From positions 1 through 58,817 of the forward strand of contig CACVQR010000019.1 in the NCBI GenBank assembly GCA_902756345.1: a stretch of 58,817 nucleotides of DNA, written 5' to 3'. A program made the translations under genes and the position numbers. This DNA comes from Fibrobacter succinogenes (lineage in GTDB: Bacteria; Fibrobacterota; Fibrobacteria; Fibrobacterales; Fibrobacteraceae). A model generated the notes under the pieces. The model searched no databases. It saw nothing but the letters and a program-made list of their open reading frames with translations, and had not been told where the DNA came from. This document shows, piece after piece, positions 42,100 through 50,048 of this stretch (its first letter is position 1; every line of letters begins with the position of its first letter).

Positions 42100-42855
42100 T
42101 CAGAAATTATCGTCGCGGTCGAACATGTGCGTCACGAATTCCACGACGAGCGTCTCGTAAGCTTCGTCGCTAAAGATCGGCTTTTGCATCAGGTCGATTG
42201 CTTCTTGAGAAAGTTTACCGGTGGTGGCGAGTTCTGCGCCGCCTTTCTTGTATTTTTCGCGCAGCATGTTCAGTCGGCGGGGGCCGCCGCGATGGTCGAG
42301 TGCGCGCATCTGCGGACAGGCAATGAGCGTGTAGCCCTCATGCCCCAAGATAATGTCGAACTGCTTGCGGATAGGTTCGTAGACGACGTCCAGGTCCATC
42401 CAGGCGCAGCTCGAAAGCAGAATGATCTTTTGGCCTTCTTTCTGGAATTGCAGCCCATGCAGGTGCGAGTTCATGGCGGTGGCGCCTTCCTTGAGCTTCT
42501 GGCCCATGTAGGGGTGGACCATGCCCACGATGCGGTCCATGAGGACTTTCATTTGTCCCGGAATGCTGAAAAGGAATAGCGGGAAACTCCAAATCACAAT
42601 GTCGGCGTTCGTGAGCTTTTCGCGCACCCAGGGCACGTCGTCGTCCTTTATAAAACAGCTGCCGTCTTCACGACCCCAGCAGCTCAAGCAGCCGCGGCAT
42701 GGCTTGATATTCAATTTGTCAATAAAAAGGTATTCGGATTCGTATTCGCCGCTTTCTTCCAGGCCTTCTACGAACGCCTTGGTCGGAATCAGGGTTCCGC
42801 TACGCTCCTTTTTGGGGCTTGCGACCATAATCAACACTTTCTTCTTTTCGGGCAT
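42100..42855 (-). CDS. flavodoxin-like NAD(P)H-dependent FMN reductase
   Basis: 251 aa, cytoplasmic. Flavodoxin fold of the NADPH-dependent FMN reductase/iron-sulfur flavoprotein type: KVLIMVASPKKERSGT (phosphate loop, ~5-20), a C-x-x-C-x-x-C motif in PCRGCLSCW (~53), IVIWSFPLFLFSIPGQMKVLMDRI (flavin-binding region, ~85-110). The close Cys motif suggests an Fe-S or redox role beyond simple FMN binding. Substrate unknown. ATG 42855 is chosen; GTG 42861 is possible. A TAAATTTG box lies only ~8 nt before the start, so the mRNA may have a very short leader. It is divergent from rpsB. Confidence 0.82.
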   Translation of the reverse strand: MPEKKKVLIMVASPKKERSGTLIPTKAFVEGLEESGEYESEYLFIDKLNIKPCRGCLSCWGREDGSCFIKDDDVPWVREKLTNADIVIWSFPLFLFSIPGQMKVLMDRIVGMVHPYMGQKLKEGATAMNSHLHGLQFQKEGQKIILLSSCAWMDLDVVYEPIRKQFDIILGHEGYTLIACPQMRALDHRGGPRRLNMLREKYKKGGAELATTGKLSQEAIDLMQKPIFSDEAYETLVVEFVTHMFDRDDNF

Positions 42856-43031
42856 GGACACAAATTTAGAATTTTTCTACATTTACGCGCGCTCGGGCAA
42901 TTACGCCCGGGTAAAACCAATCACCGGTTTGCGAGAGTCGCTTCGGTGGCACCGTCCTGACCCCTGGGTCCGCTCAGTGCTTCGCGGCTTAATTGCAGTC
43001 CGGGTAGTAACAACCGAAAAGGAAATACATT

Positions 43032-43772
43032 ATGGCAAATCTGCCTTCTGTCGAAGATCTGCTTGCTGCAGGCTCCCACTTTGGTCACCAGACTCAGCGC
43101 TGGAACCCGAAAATGAAACCCTACATCTTGGCTGAAAAGAACGGCATCTACGTTCTCAACCTCTCCAAGACTCGCGAACTCCTTGAAGAAGCCGCCAAGG
43201 CCGCTGCCAAGATCTCTGAATCTGGCAAGACCGTGCTCTTCGTTGGCACCAAGCCGACCGCTCGTCAGTGCGTGCTCGACGCTGCCGCTTCCTGCAATCA
43301 GTTCTCCGTGACCAACCGCTGGCTCGGTGGTATGCTCACGAACTTCCAGACCGTCCGCAAGTCCATCAAGAAGATTGACAAGATCGACGCCATGGAAGCC
43401 GATGGCACTTTCCAGGCCCTCTCCAAGAAGGAAGTCCTCGACAAGAACCGCGAACGCGAAAAGCTCCTTTCCGTGTTCGGTGGCATCCGTGAAATGGTGA
43501 ACCTCCCGGGCCTCCTCGTCGTGACCGACCTCGCTCACGAAAAGATCGCCGTGGCTGAAGCTCGCCGCCTCCACATTCCTATCATCGGCATTTGCGACAC
43601 GAACGTCGACCCGACTCTCGTGGACTATCCGATTCCGGCCAACGATGACGCCGTGAAGTCCCTCACGCTCATCATCGACTACATTGCCGCCAACGTTGCA
43701 AAGCGTTCCGCCGACAAGAAGGCCGACAAGGAAGAAGCTAAGAAGTTCGACAACGGCGAGGAAGAAAAGTAA
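43032..43772 (+). CDS. rpsB: 30S ribosomal protein S2
   Basis: 246 aa. S2 signatures: LLAAGSHFGHQTQRWNPKM (~9-28), VLFVGTKPTARQCV (~68), RWLGGMLTNFQTV (~97) and PIIGICDTNVDPTLVDYPIPANDDA (~180-205). It joins the 30S head and back late in assembly. ATG 43032 has an AAAAGGA site 9 nt upstream. The acidic-basic tail after ~225 (ADKKADKEEAKKFDNGEEEK) is typical. It is the first gene of the rpsB-tsf pair; the ~175-nt leader may hold autoregulatory structure, which I could not define. Confidence 0.97.
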   Translation: MANLPSVEDLLAAGSHFGHQTQRWNPKMKPYILAEKNGIYVLNLSKTRELLEEAAKAAAKISESGKTVLFVGTKPTARQCVLDAAASCNQFSVTNRWLGGMLTNFQTVRKSIKKIDKIDAMEADGTFQALSKKEVLDKNREREKLLSVFGGIREMVNLPGLLVVTDLAHEKIAVAEARRLHIPIIGICDTNVDPTLVDYPIPANDDAVKSLTLIIDYIAANVAKRSADKKADKEEAKKFDNGEEEK

Positions 43773-43773
43773 T

Positions 43774-44658
43774 ATGCAGATTACCGCTTCCCTCGTTAAC
43801 GAACTCCGCCAGAAGACTGGCGTGGGCATGATGCAGTGCAAGAAGGCCCTCACCGAAACTGACGGTGACATGGACAAGGCCGTTGAACTCCTCCGCAAGC
43901 AGGGTGCTGCCGTTGCCGCCAAGCGTGCCGACAAGGCCGCCAAGGAAGGCCGCATCTACTTGATCGAAACCGCCGACAAGGCTGCTGCTTTCGAACTGTC
44001 TTGCGAAACTGAACCGGTTTCCAACAACGACGACTTCGTCGCTCTCGCCAATATGGCCGTGAAGGCTGTCGAAACTCAGGCTATCGCCTCTGTCGACGAC
44101 CTCAAGAACGCCGTGGTCGATGGCAAGAAGATCAACGATGTGCTCCAGGACGTGCTCGTCAAGATCCAGGAAAACATCGACTTCCGCAAGTTCGCCGAAA
44201 TCAAGAAGGTCGCTAACTCCGTGTTTGGCGTTTACAGCCACATGAAGGGCAAGATCGGTGTGATTACCGAACTCGCTTTCGAAGGTACCGCTTCTGACGA
44301 AGCTGCTCTCAAGCAGGCTGCTAAGGACATCGCTATGCAGGCCGCCGCATTTGCTCCGGTCGCCCTGAACGATGCTGCCGTCCCGGCCGAAACCATCGAA
44401 AAGGAAAAGGAAATCGCCAAGGCCCAGATCGAAGCTTCCGGCAAGGCTCCGAAGCCCGAATTCCTGCAGCGCCAGATCGACGGTCGCGTGGCCAAGGTGC
44501 TCAAGGAAATCGTTCTCGAAGACCAGGAATTCTTCATGTCCGAAAAGAACCCGAAGAAACTCAGCGTCAAGGACTACCTCCAGGAAGTCGTTGCTAAGGC
44601 TCTCGGTCTTTCCAGCCTGAAGGTCGTGAACTTCATCCGCTTCGAACGCGGTAACTAA
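43774..44658 (+). CDS. tsf: translation elongation factor Ts
   Basis: 294 aa. N-terminal UBA-like domain with LVNELRQKTGVGMMQCKKALTETDGDMDKAVELLRKQG, followed by the two-domain dimerisation core (ETEPVSNNDDF ~80; YLQEVVAKALGLSSLKVVNFIRFERG at the end). EF-Ts releases GDP from EF-Tu. ATG 43774 starts one base after the rpsB stop, so it is translationally coupled; a start in the same frame at 43684 would overlap rpsB by 89 nt and is rejected. Confidence 0.97.
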   Translation: MQITASLVNELRQKTGVGMMQCKKALTETDGDMDKAVELLRKQGAAVAAKRADKAAKEGRIYLIETADKAAAFELSCETEPVSNNDDFVALANMAVKAVETQAIASVDDLKNAVVDGKKINDVLQDVLVKIQENIDFRKFAEIKKVANSVFGVYSHMKGKIGVITELAFEGTASDEAALKQAAKDIAMQAAAFAPVALNDAAVPAETIEKEKEIAKAQIEASGKAPKPEFLQRQIDGRVAKVLKEIVLEDQEFFMSEKNPKKLSVKDYLQEVVAKALGLSSLKVVNFIRFERGN

Positions 44659-44734
44659 TTAGTAGACAGTAGGAAGTAGGCAGTAGACAGTGGTGCCTCT
44701 GCTGAAAACGCTGTGTGCTAGAGAAACTAAATTG

Positions 44735-44761
44735 GTCGCTCCCTCGTGGGAGCGACTTTTT
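44735..44761 (+). terminator. terminator after tsf
   Basis: GTCGCTCCC 44735-44743 pairs with GGGAGCGAC 44748-44756 around TCGT, followed by TTTTT. Confidence 0.9.
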
Positions 44762-44767
44762 ATATAT

Positions 44768-44863
44768 GCAAACAACGAAAAGTGCGAACTCCAAAAGGAT
44801 CAGCCAGTCGTTGTTTGCCCTTCGCTCCGACAATAGGCTGAATGCCTATTGCCTCCGCTCGGC
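44768..44863 (+). repeat. variable-arm two-stem element, copy C
   Basis: Stem 1 GCAAACAACGA 44768-44778/TCGTTGTTTGC 44808-44818 around a loop with ACTCCAAAAGGATCAG; linker CCTTCGCTCCGA; stem 2 CAATAGGC 44831-44838/GCCTATTG 44844-44851; then CCTCCGCTCGGC. The left arm with its flank (CTTTTTATATATGCAAACAA) is repeated right after the element at 44863-44882, as if a second unit began there. Confidence 0.8.
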
Positions 44864-44942
44864 TTTTTATATATGCAAACAACGAAAAAACATGTCAAAA
44901 CGTGAAAAAAGGTTTGCATTTCTGCAAATATTCAATTAATTT

Positions 44943-44962
44943 AAAGGAGAAAGAAAATGTGA
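44943..44962 (+). promoter_or_regulatory. strong ribosome-binding site followed by ATG-TGA start-stop
   Basis: AAAGGAG at 44943-44949, 7-nt gap, ATG at 44957 and TGA at 44960. The pair is in frame with the signalling protein that starts at 44969/44978. Either codon 2 of an older start became a stop, or this is a minimal regulatory ORF. Confidence 0.55.
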
Positions 44963-44977
44963 ATTAAGGTGGGAGCA

Positions 44978-47900
44978 ATGACTTTGCGTGAGAAATCCGA
45001 CATTCCCGCGTCGGTAGTCGTGGAACTTTTGAATACGGCCAAGGTGGACCCGTTTGTGATTTTCGATGCGAAATCGCACGAAATCTATATGGTGAATCCT
45101 TCTATGTCGCTTTTTTGGAAACCGAAAAGACCCTATGAACAGGGAATCAAGTTCGAAGAATATTTCTTTCCTGCCAACGGACAGAATACATTGTTTGTCG
45201 AAGAACTCCTTGAAAAAGGGGTGACGATTATTCGCTGCCCGTATTCGGGAAAAGACCTGGTTGTAGAGGCGTCACAGATTTCCTGGAATGGCAAGCGTTC
45301 CGTTTTCATGCGAGTGAACGACCATTCCGACCGTTTCTTCGACCCATTGACTGGGCTCCCGAATCCGGGGTATTGCCGCATCCGTGGCGAAAACTATGTA
45401 GAGGATCTTGCGAATGCGGGTAAAACCCCTGCAGTGGTTTTCTTCGACATTATCGGGATGAAACTTTACAACAATGCCAACGGCTTTAGCTCCGGAAACG
45501 AGTTCCTGATTCACTTTGCGGCCATGCTGAAAAAGCAGTTCGCGAAGGACTTGGTATGCCGTGGCATGAACGACCATTTTATAGTTGTTACAGACAATGT
45601 CGGACTTGAAGAAAAGTTGTGCGAAATTCGAAAATACGTCAAGGGTACGATCTCGAAAATTTCGATGGACCTTTACGTGGGCATTTGCCAAACGGATACA
45701 GACAGCGATATTATCGACGCGATTGAAAAGGCGAAACTCGCCTGCAACATTCAAAAGAAAAAGGGTGATAAATTTATTCGGCAATATGACGAAGACCTGC
45801 ACAGGACACTCATGTTGCATAATTACGTGGTAAACCACATTGACGATGCCATTACGAATGGCTACATCAAGGTTTACTATCAGCCGGTGGTGCGAACGAT
45901 TACAGGAACGTTTTGCGGTATGGAAGCGCTCGCCCGTTGGATTGATCCGGAACAGGGCTTTTTGAACCCGGGCGAATTTATCGGCGCATTAGAGGAATCC
46001 AAGCAAATCCATAAACTCGACAGCCACGTGATAGAACTTGTCTGCAGAGAAATGCGCGATCAATTGGACCAGGGCAACCCTGTGGTTCCGGTGTCGTTCA
46101 ACCTTTCGCGATTGGACTTTACCGGCTGCGATATTTTTGAGGTAGTCGAAGGTATTCTTGAAAGATACAAGATTGAGCGCGAATACATCCGTGTAGAAAT
46201 TACCGAAAGCATCATGGCGTCGGATTCGTATATCCAGCATGAAATTGAGCGATTCCGTCTGGTTGGCTACGAAGTCTGGATGGACGATTTCGGGAGCGGT
46301 TATTCTTCGCTGAATACGCTCAAGGACTACAAGTTCGACGAACTTAAAATCGACATGGCCTTCCTTTCGAACTTTAACGATGTGTCTCGCACCATTATCA
46401 GCTCGATGGTCCGCATGGCGAAAAGCCTTGGGTTAAAGACCTTGGCCGAAGGTGTAGAAACCAAGGAACAGATGGAATTCCTGAAGAGCATCGGTTGCGA
46501 AAAAGTCCAGGGCTATTACTATGGAAAGCCGCAACCGTTGAAGGCTTCCATGGAGCATATGGAGACTTCGGGAATAGTCATCGAAGATAGCAATATGCGC
46601 GCCGTGTATTCTAAAATCGGACGCCTTGACTACCAGGAAGATTCTCCTAGGGCGATCATGTCTTACGAGAACGAAAAGTTCAAGTTCCTGTTTGTGAATC
46701 GGCAGTACGAAGAACAGCTTAAAAGTCTCGGTTTCAAGGATGCCGCCGAGGTCGAAGCTGCGTCGAACAATCCCGAAAATCCGGTGTACTACACGCTCCA
46801 TGAGGCGGAAAAAGTAGCCTATGAGGCTCCTTGTGAAGTGACCTATGTGACGCACGGAGTGTACGTCATTTTGAAAGGTCGCCTGATTGCCGATTATAAT
46901 GGCTGCCACATTTACGACTTGTCTTTCCGCAATACGCATGTGAGCGCTTACGATAGTTCATCTCGCGGCAAGGAGGCTACGCTTCCGGCGAATACGAAGA
47001 CTGTCTTGATTGCCGAAGCCAATCCGCAAGAGAGGGCGTTCCTTGAAAGTATCCTGAGACCGGATTACCATGTGCTGCTAGCCGAAAATGGCGAACAGGC
47101 GCTCAAACTTCTGCTTGAATATGGGAATAGGATTTCTCTTGCGCTGGTGAATGCCGTCCTTCCGAAAATGGATGGCTTCAAGATAATCCGGAAACTCCAC
47201 GAGGCGAGAAGCAATCTTCAGATTCCCTTTGTCGTGATGACGGACAATTTGGATATTGCAAAGGAAAGTATTCGTCTTGGTGCATACCAGTTTATCCGCT
47301 TGCCCATTATGGACAAGAGCATGCTCAAGGCAAAAATAGATGGCGCCATCAAGAACGCCGAAATGTTGCAACAGCTTGCTTTGAACTATATGGAATATGT
47401 GCCAGGAGGTGTGGTTCTTTTAAATGCCCGCAGCGGAAAGATCTTATACGTAAACGGCTGCGTGCTTGACATTTTCGAATGCAAGAGTGTTGAGGAATTG
47501 TCTGAATTTGTGGGGGATCGCTTTAAGAATGCAATTCTTCCGGAAGATTACAAGGTTGTTAATCAGGACCTGCTGGAACAGCTCTCGAACAAGAACGATG
47601 TGACAAAGCAGATAACCTATCGCACCAAAACGGGTAAGGGTAGAATCAAGCGTGTCTATCATGTGGGTAAGTTCTACAAGAAAACTCCGTACGGGGATAT
47701 TTTCTCTGCGTTCATTTCGGAAGATGACATGGCGATGAAAAAGTACTTTACCCGTAAAGAGGCTTTCGCGAAATTCATGGCGTCTGGAATCGCGACAAAC
47801 ACGAAGTCTTACGACCCGGGCTATCGAGGATTCCTTTTCTGGAACCTGACCAAGAATTCACCGGTGCTTCGCATGGGCGGAATCTCGTACATCCCCAAGG

Positions 47901-48178
47901 ATCTCGAAGACAAGTACACCTACGAAATCCATTACAAGTACCTGAGTTCTGTGATGCTGCAATGTGAAACCAATGTCATGAACGCGTTGGATTACACCCG
48001 TGAAAAGCTGATTCTCGATTACATGAACAAGTGCGTGGTGCATTCGCTGGACATAAGCTATGACGTCGCGGGCTACAAGTTTACCATTCGTTCTAGCTTC
48101 GACATGATGATGGACCCGGAAACCGGCGACATCATCCTGAAATTGCAAAACGACAGCATCAAGACGACAAAGAAGTAG
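44978..48178 (+). CDS. GGDEF-EAL signalling protein with receiver-like and PAS-like domains
   Basis: 1066 aa, no membrane segment. N-terminal PAS-like part (~15-110), GGDEF domain (~115-265) with the active motif degenerated to RGMNDHF, EAL domain (~275-515) with intact motifs MEALARW, NLS, EITES, DDFGSGYSSL, LKIDMAFL, AEGVET and QGYYYGKP, so c-di-GMP hydrolysis is likely; the GGDEF may only bind GTP. A receiver-like domain (~670-800) has Asn where the phosphorylated Asp should be (LALVNAVLPKMDG). A PAS-like region (~805-920) and a unique C-terminal part follow. ATG 44978 has GGTGGGAG upstream; GTG 44969 is an alternative. Confidence 0.88.
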   Translation: MTLREKSDIPASVVVELLNTAKVDPFVIFDAKSHEIYMVNPSMSLFWKPKRPYEQGIKFEEYFFPANGQNTLFVEELLEKGVTIIRCPYSGKDLVVEASQISWNGKRSVFMRVNDHSDRFFDPLTGLPNPGYCRIRGENYVEDLANAGKTPAVVFFDIIGMKLYNNANGFSSGNEFLIHFAAMLKKQFAKDLVCRGMNDHFIVVTDNVGLEEKLCEIRKYVKGTISKISMDLYVGICQTDTDSDIIDAIEKAKLACNIQKKKGDKFIRQYDEDLHRTLMLHNYVVNHIDDAITNGYIKVYYQPVVRTITGTFCGMEALARWIDPEQGFLNPGEFIGALEESKQIHKLDSHVIELVCREMRDQLDQGNPVVPVSFNLSRLDFTGCDIFEVVEGILERYKIEREYIRVEITESIMASDSYIQHEIERFRLVGYEVWMDDFGSGYSSLNTLKDYKFDELKIDMAFLSNFNDVSRTIISSMVRMAKSLGLKTLAEGVETKEQMEFLKSIGCEKVQGYYYGKPQPLKASMEHMETSGIVIEDSNMRAVYSKIGRLDYQEDSPRAIMSYENEKFKFLFVNRQYEEQLKSLGFKDAAEVEAASNNPENPVYYTLHEAEKVAYEAPCEVTYVTHGVYVILKGRLIADYNGCHIYDLSFRNTHVSAYDSSSRGKEATLPANTKTVLIAEANPQERAFLESILRPDYHVLLAENGEQALKLLLEYGNRISLALVNAVLPKMDGFKIIRKLHEARSNLQIPFVVMTDNLDIAKESIRLGAYQFIRLPIMDKSMLKAKIDGAIKNAEMLQQLALNYMEYVPGGVVLLNARSGKILYVNGCVLDIFECKSVEELSEFVGDRFKNAILPEDYKVVNQDLLEQLSNKNDVTKQITYRTKTGKGRIKRVYHVGKFYKKTPYGDIFSAFISEDDMAMKKYFTRKEAFAKFMASGIATNTKSYDPGYRGFLFWNLTKNSPVLRMGGISYIPKDLEDKYTYEIHYKYLSSVMLQCETNVMNALDYTREKLILDYMNKCVVHSLDISYDVAGYKFTIRSSFDMMMDPETGDIILKLQNDSIKTTKK

Positions 48179-48246
48179 AACCGATATGACATGTCACCCT
48201 GGACCCTGGAGTGCGCACAGCACGATAGGGGATAGGGTCCAATTAC

Positions 48247-48440
48247 GCCTTCCTGTAGCTCTCCATGCTATCCACGTTCACGCTCTTCACGAAGTTGTAG
48301 TGCTTGGCGACTTTGCTTCGATAAACTCAGCACAGGCTCTTTCGGCGAGGTTCAGGTACACCTTCATGCTCTTTTCGAACAGTTCCGGTGCCTTGGTGGC
48401 GTCGCGGAGGAGCAGCTGGGGCATCACGCAGTTGGCTGCC
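48247..48440 (-). pseudogene. C-terminal fragment of acyl-CoA dehydrogenase
   Basis: Closely matches 54585-54754, the C-terminal ~57 codons of the intact acyl-CoA dehydrogenase gene 6 kb away, in the same orientation. A ~24-nt insertion near 48311-48335 (containing TTCGATAAACTCAGCACAGG) and scattered changes break the frame, and nothing upstream of the fragment matches the rest of the gene. It is a partial duplication. The remaining DNA of 48179-48597 holds no gene I can support. Confidence 0.8.
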
Positions 48441-48597
48441 TTATGAGACCGTTCGGCTTATATGCAGAAATCAGCTGAAGCTTCCTCCCATTGCATCCGA
48501 GAACAAGAGAATGTATATTTGCATCAACAGGACCCCTCGCACCTCTCGTAGAAGTGTCCCAGAGGGGACATTGTGTTTTTAACCAGAGTTTGCACTA

Positions 48598-48813
48598 ATG
48601 CTTGAAAATTCTCCACTAATCGAATCAGACGAGAAATTTGAACAAAAGATGGAGCGAGGTTATGCGGATGCCCTTGCGGATAGAGGTAAACCGTTGGATG
48701 AAGTTTTTGATAAGTTGCGAGAACGCTGCTCGAATTTTGGCTCTTTGAAAAATAGGATTGATGACTTAAAACAAGGCAGGAATTGTGCTGAACATGAATT
48801 GAATGAAATCTAG
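48598..48813 (+). CDS. small RelB-like antitoxin candidate, 71 aa
   Basis: Contains GYADALADRGKPLDEVFDKLRERC, a pattern seen in short Fibrobacter and other bacterial antitoxin-like proteins; the rest is charged and helical. No ribosome-binding site is obvious, and no toxin follows in the same direction, since the next genes are on the minus strand. It is therefore a solitary or remnant antitoxin. The reading frame ends cleanly at 48813; a short gap with a hairpin-like TTGTCGG/TTGTCAGACAA stretch separates it from the PIN gene. Confidence 0.5.
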   Translation: MLENSPLIESDEKFEQKMERGYADALADRGKPLDEVFDKLRERCSNFGSLKNRIDDLKQGRNCAEHELNEI

Positions 48814-48931
48814 GCGCAATTAGCGATTTTAGAGTCCTTGGTAGGTGAAGGTCGGCTCCATGCCGTGCGTATCTTTGGAAACCTAGCCGCTGTTGGGACT
48901 CTTTTTTATTTGTCGGTTGTTTGATGAATTG

Positions 48932-49336
48932 TCAGACAAGAGTTACGCAAGGTTCTTCGTAATCGGCGAGCAATGAATCATGCGTTAAGAAAACCATATC
49001 TTCTGATTTTGCTTGCGTGATAAGAATCCTGTCGAAAGGGTCTTTGTGTGAAGGGCTTCCTTCCTTTCTATTCAGGGTATGCAGTTGCTGTATATGGCTG
49101 CTTCGTAGTGGCAGTTCGACAAATTCGGCTCGTCTGCATTTTGCTGCAACTTCGGAACCGGAGCTAATCATTTCATTGGGATGAATGATGTGCTTAATCT
49201 CGATTTCCCAAATGGAAACACTGCTGAAATAGATTACGTTTCGCCAATCGCTGATAATGGCTCTTGCTTTTTCGGATAACTTTTCGTCGTCGTTCAAAGC
49301 CCAAAGAGCGATATGGGTGTCTAGCAGCACCTTCAT
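48932..49336 (-). CDS. PIN-domain toxin (VapC-like)
   Basis: 134 aa. PIN fold with acidic residues: Asp in LLDTHIALWAL (~6), Glu in SSVSIWEIEIKH (~45), Asp in DPFDRILITQAK (~100), and Asp near the end in FLTHDSLL (~117). Such toxins cut RNA when free of antitoxin. ATG 49336 overlaps the antitoxin stop (TGATG), as is typical of these pairs. Confidence 0.9.
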   Translation of the reverse strand: MKVLLDTHIALWALNDDEKLSEKARAIISDWRNVIYFSSVSIWEIEIKHIIHPNEMISSGSEVAAKCRRAEFVELPLRSSHIQQLHTLNRKEGSPSHKDPFDRILITQAKSEDMVFLTHDSLLADYEEPCVTLV

Positions 49337-49548
49337 CAATTCACTCCAAACAGTTCTGCGATTTCGTCGTTGCAGAAGTCAATATCGTCAGGATACTTCA
49401 ATTCACCCTTGGCAATGCCAATCCTGCGACTGCTAGATGCCCTGTGGTCTTGAGCAGCTTTCAATAGGATAGACTCCAAGAAATCGACGATTTCTTGTTC
49501 GTATCCCTCGGGAAGGGTCTTGATTCTTTCCAGTAGTTCGATAGGCAT
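49336..49548 (-). CDS. antitoxin of the PIN toxin (DUF2281-like)
   Basis: 70 aa: MPIELLERIKTLPEGYEQEIVDFLESILL resembles the DUF2281 antitoxin N-terminus; the C-terminal part (KGELKYPDDIDFCNDEIAELFG) would bind and block the toxin. ATG 49548 is chosen because a perfect GGAGG lies 8 nt upstream; a longer in-frame reading from 49590 lacks such a site. First gene of the pair, and probably autoregulated like related systems (known for the family, not seen here). Confidence 0.85.
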   Translation of the reverse strand: MPIELLERIKTLPEGYEQEIVDFLESILLKAAQDHRASSSRRIGIAKGELKYPDDIDFCNDEIAELFGVN

Positions 49549-49590
49549 AAGAGTATCCTCCACTCTAAATATACCTTTTTGCTCGCTCAA

Positions 49591-50048
49591 AAGGCAACCC
49601 CTTCCACCTTGGAATACCCATCTTCCTTTACAATTTAGCTCAAAAACGCCGTTTTCGTCACAAAACTGGGCTTTTCTGTAAATTTTCCGTGCGTCTGGGC
49701 TGTATTTAAGTTATTTTTAAATTGGACATATTAGAGAGTTTAGCTCTTGTTCTCAAAGCGAAATCTCGAAAATTTCTAAGTACGGGAACAAGGCGAACGC
49801 TCACGCAGGCATGCCGCTTTTGCGGTATGCTTCAGTTTGTCATACCGACTTTTTGGTCGGTCTTTGGTCGTAGGCCAAGGGCAACAGCCCGTTTGGGGCG
49901 TGGGTCGTTTGCGTTTATCGTACTAGGCATTCGAGAGCCTCGCTTTGGTAAATGCAACGATCTGCGCCTTTCTTGTATTCATACAAAATTGGCATGACAT
50001 CCTTGCAGAATGAGAGCAAACCTCTTGTAATGAAAGAGGCTTGGTTCT
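49591..50048. other. 458-bp gene-free region with hairpins
   Basis: It contains GCATGCCGC 49809-49817/GCGGTATGC 49822-49830, ACCGAC/GGTCGGT at about 49844-49861, and CCTCTT/AAAGAGG close to 50030. An open frame of 91 codons exists at 49722, but it lacks an ATG and a ribosome-binding site and its peptide looks like random translation. It may be a long leader for the following gene or a structured RNA. Confidence 0.4.

Noticed and set aside
44659-44734. AGTAGACAGTAGG-type repeats after tsf as a feature
   Set aside because: Short degenerate run of a common intergenic kind; no clear unit or function.
49722-49997. 91-codon open frame
   Set aside because: No ATG start or ribosome-binding site; overlaps hairpins; peptide looks non-coding.
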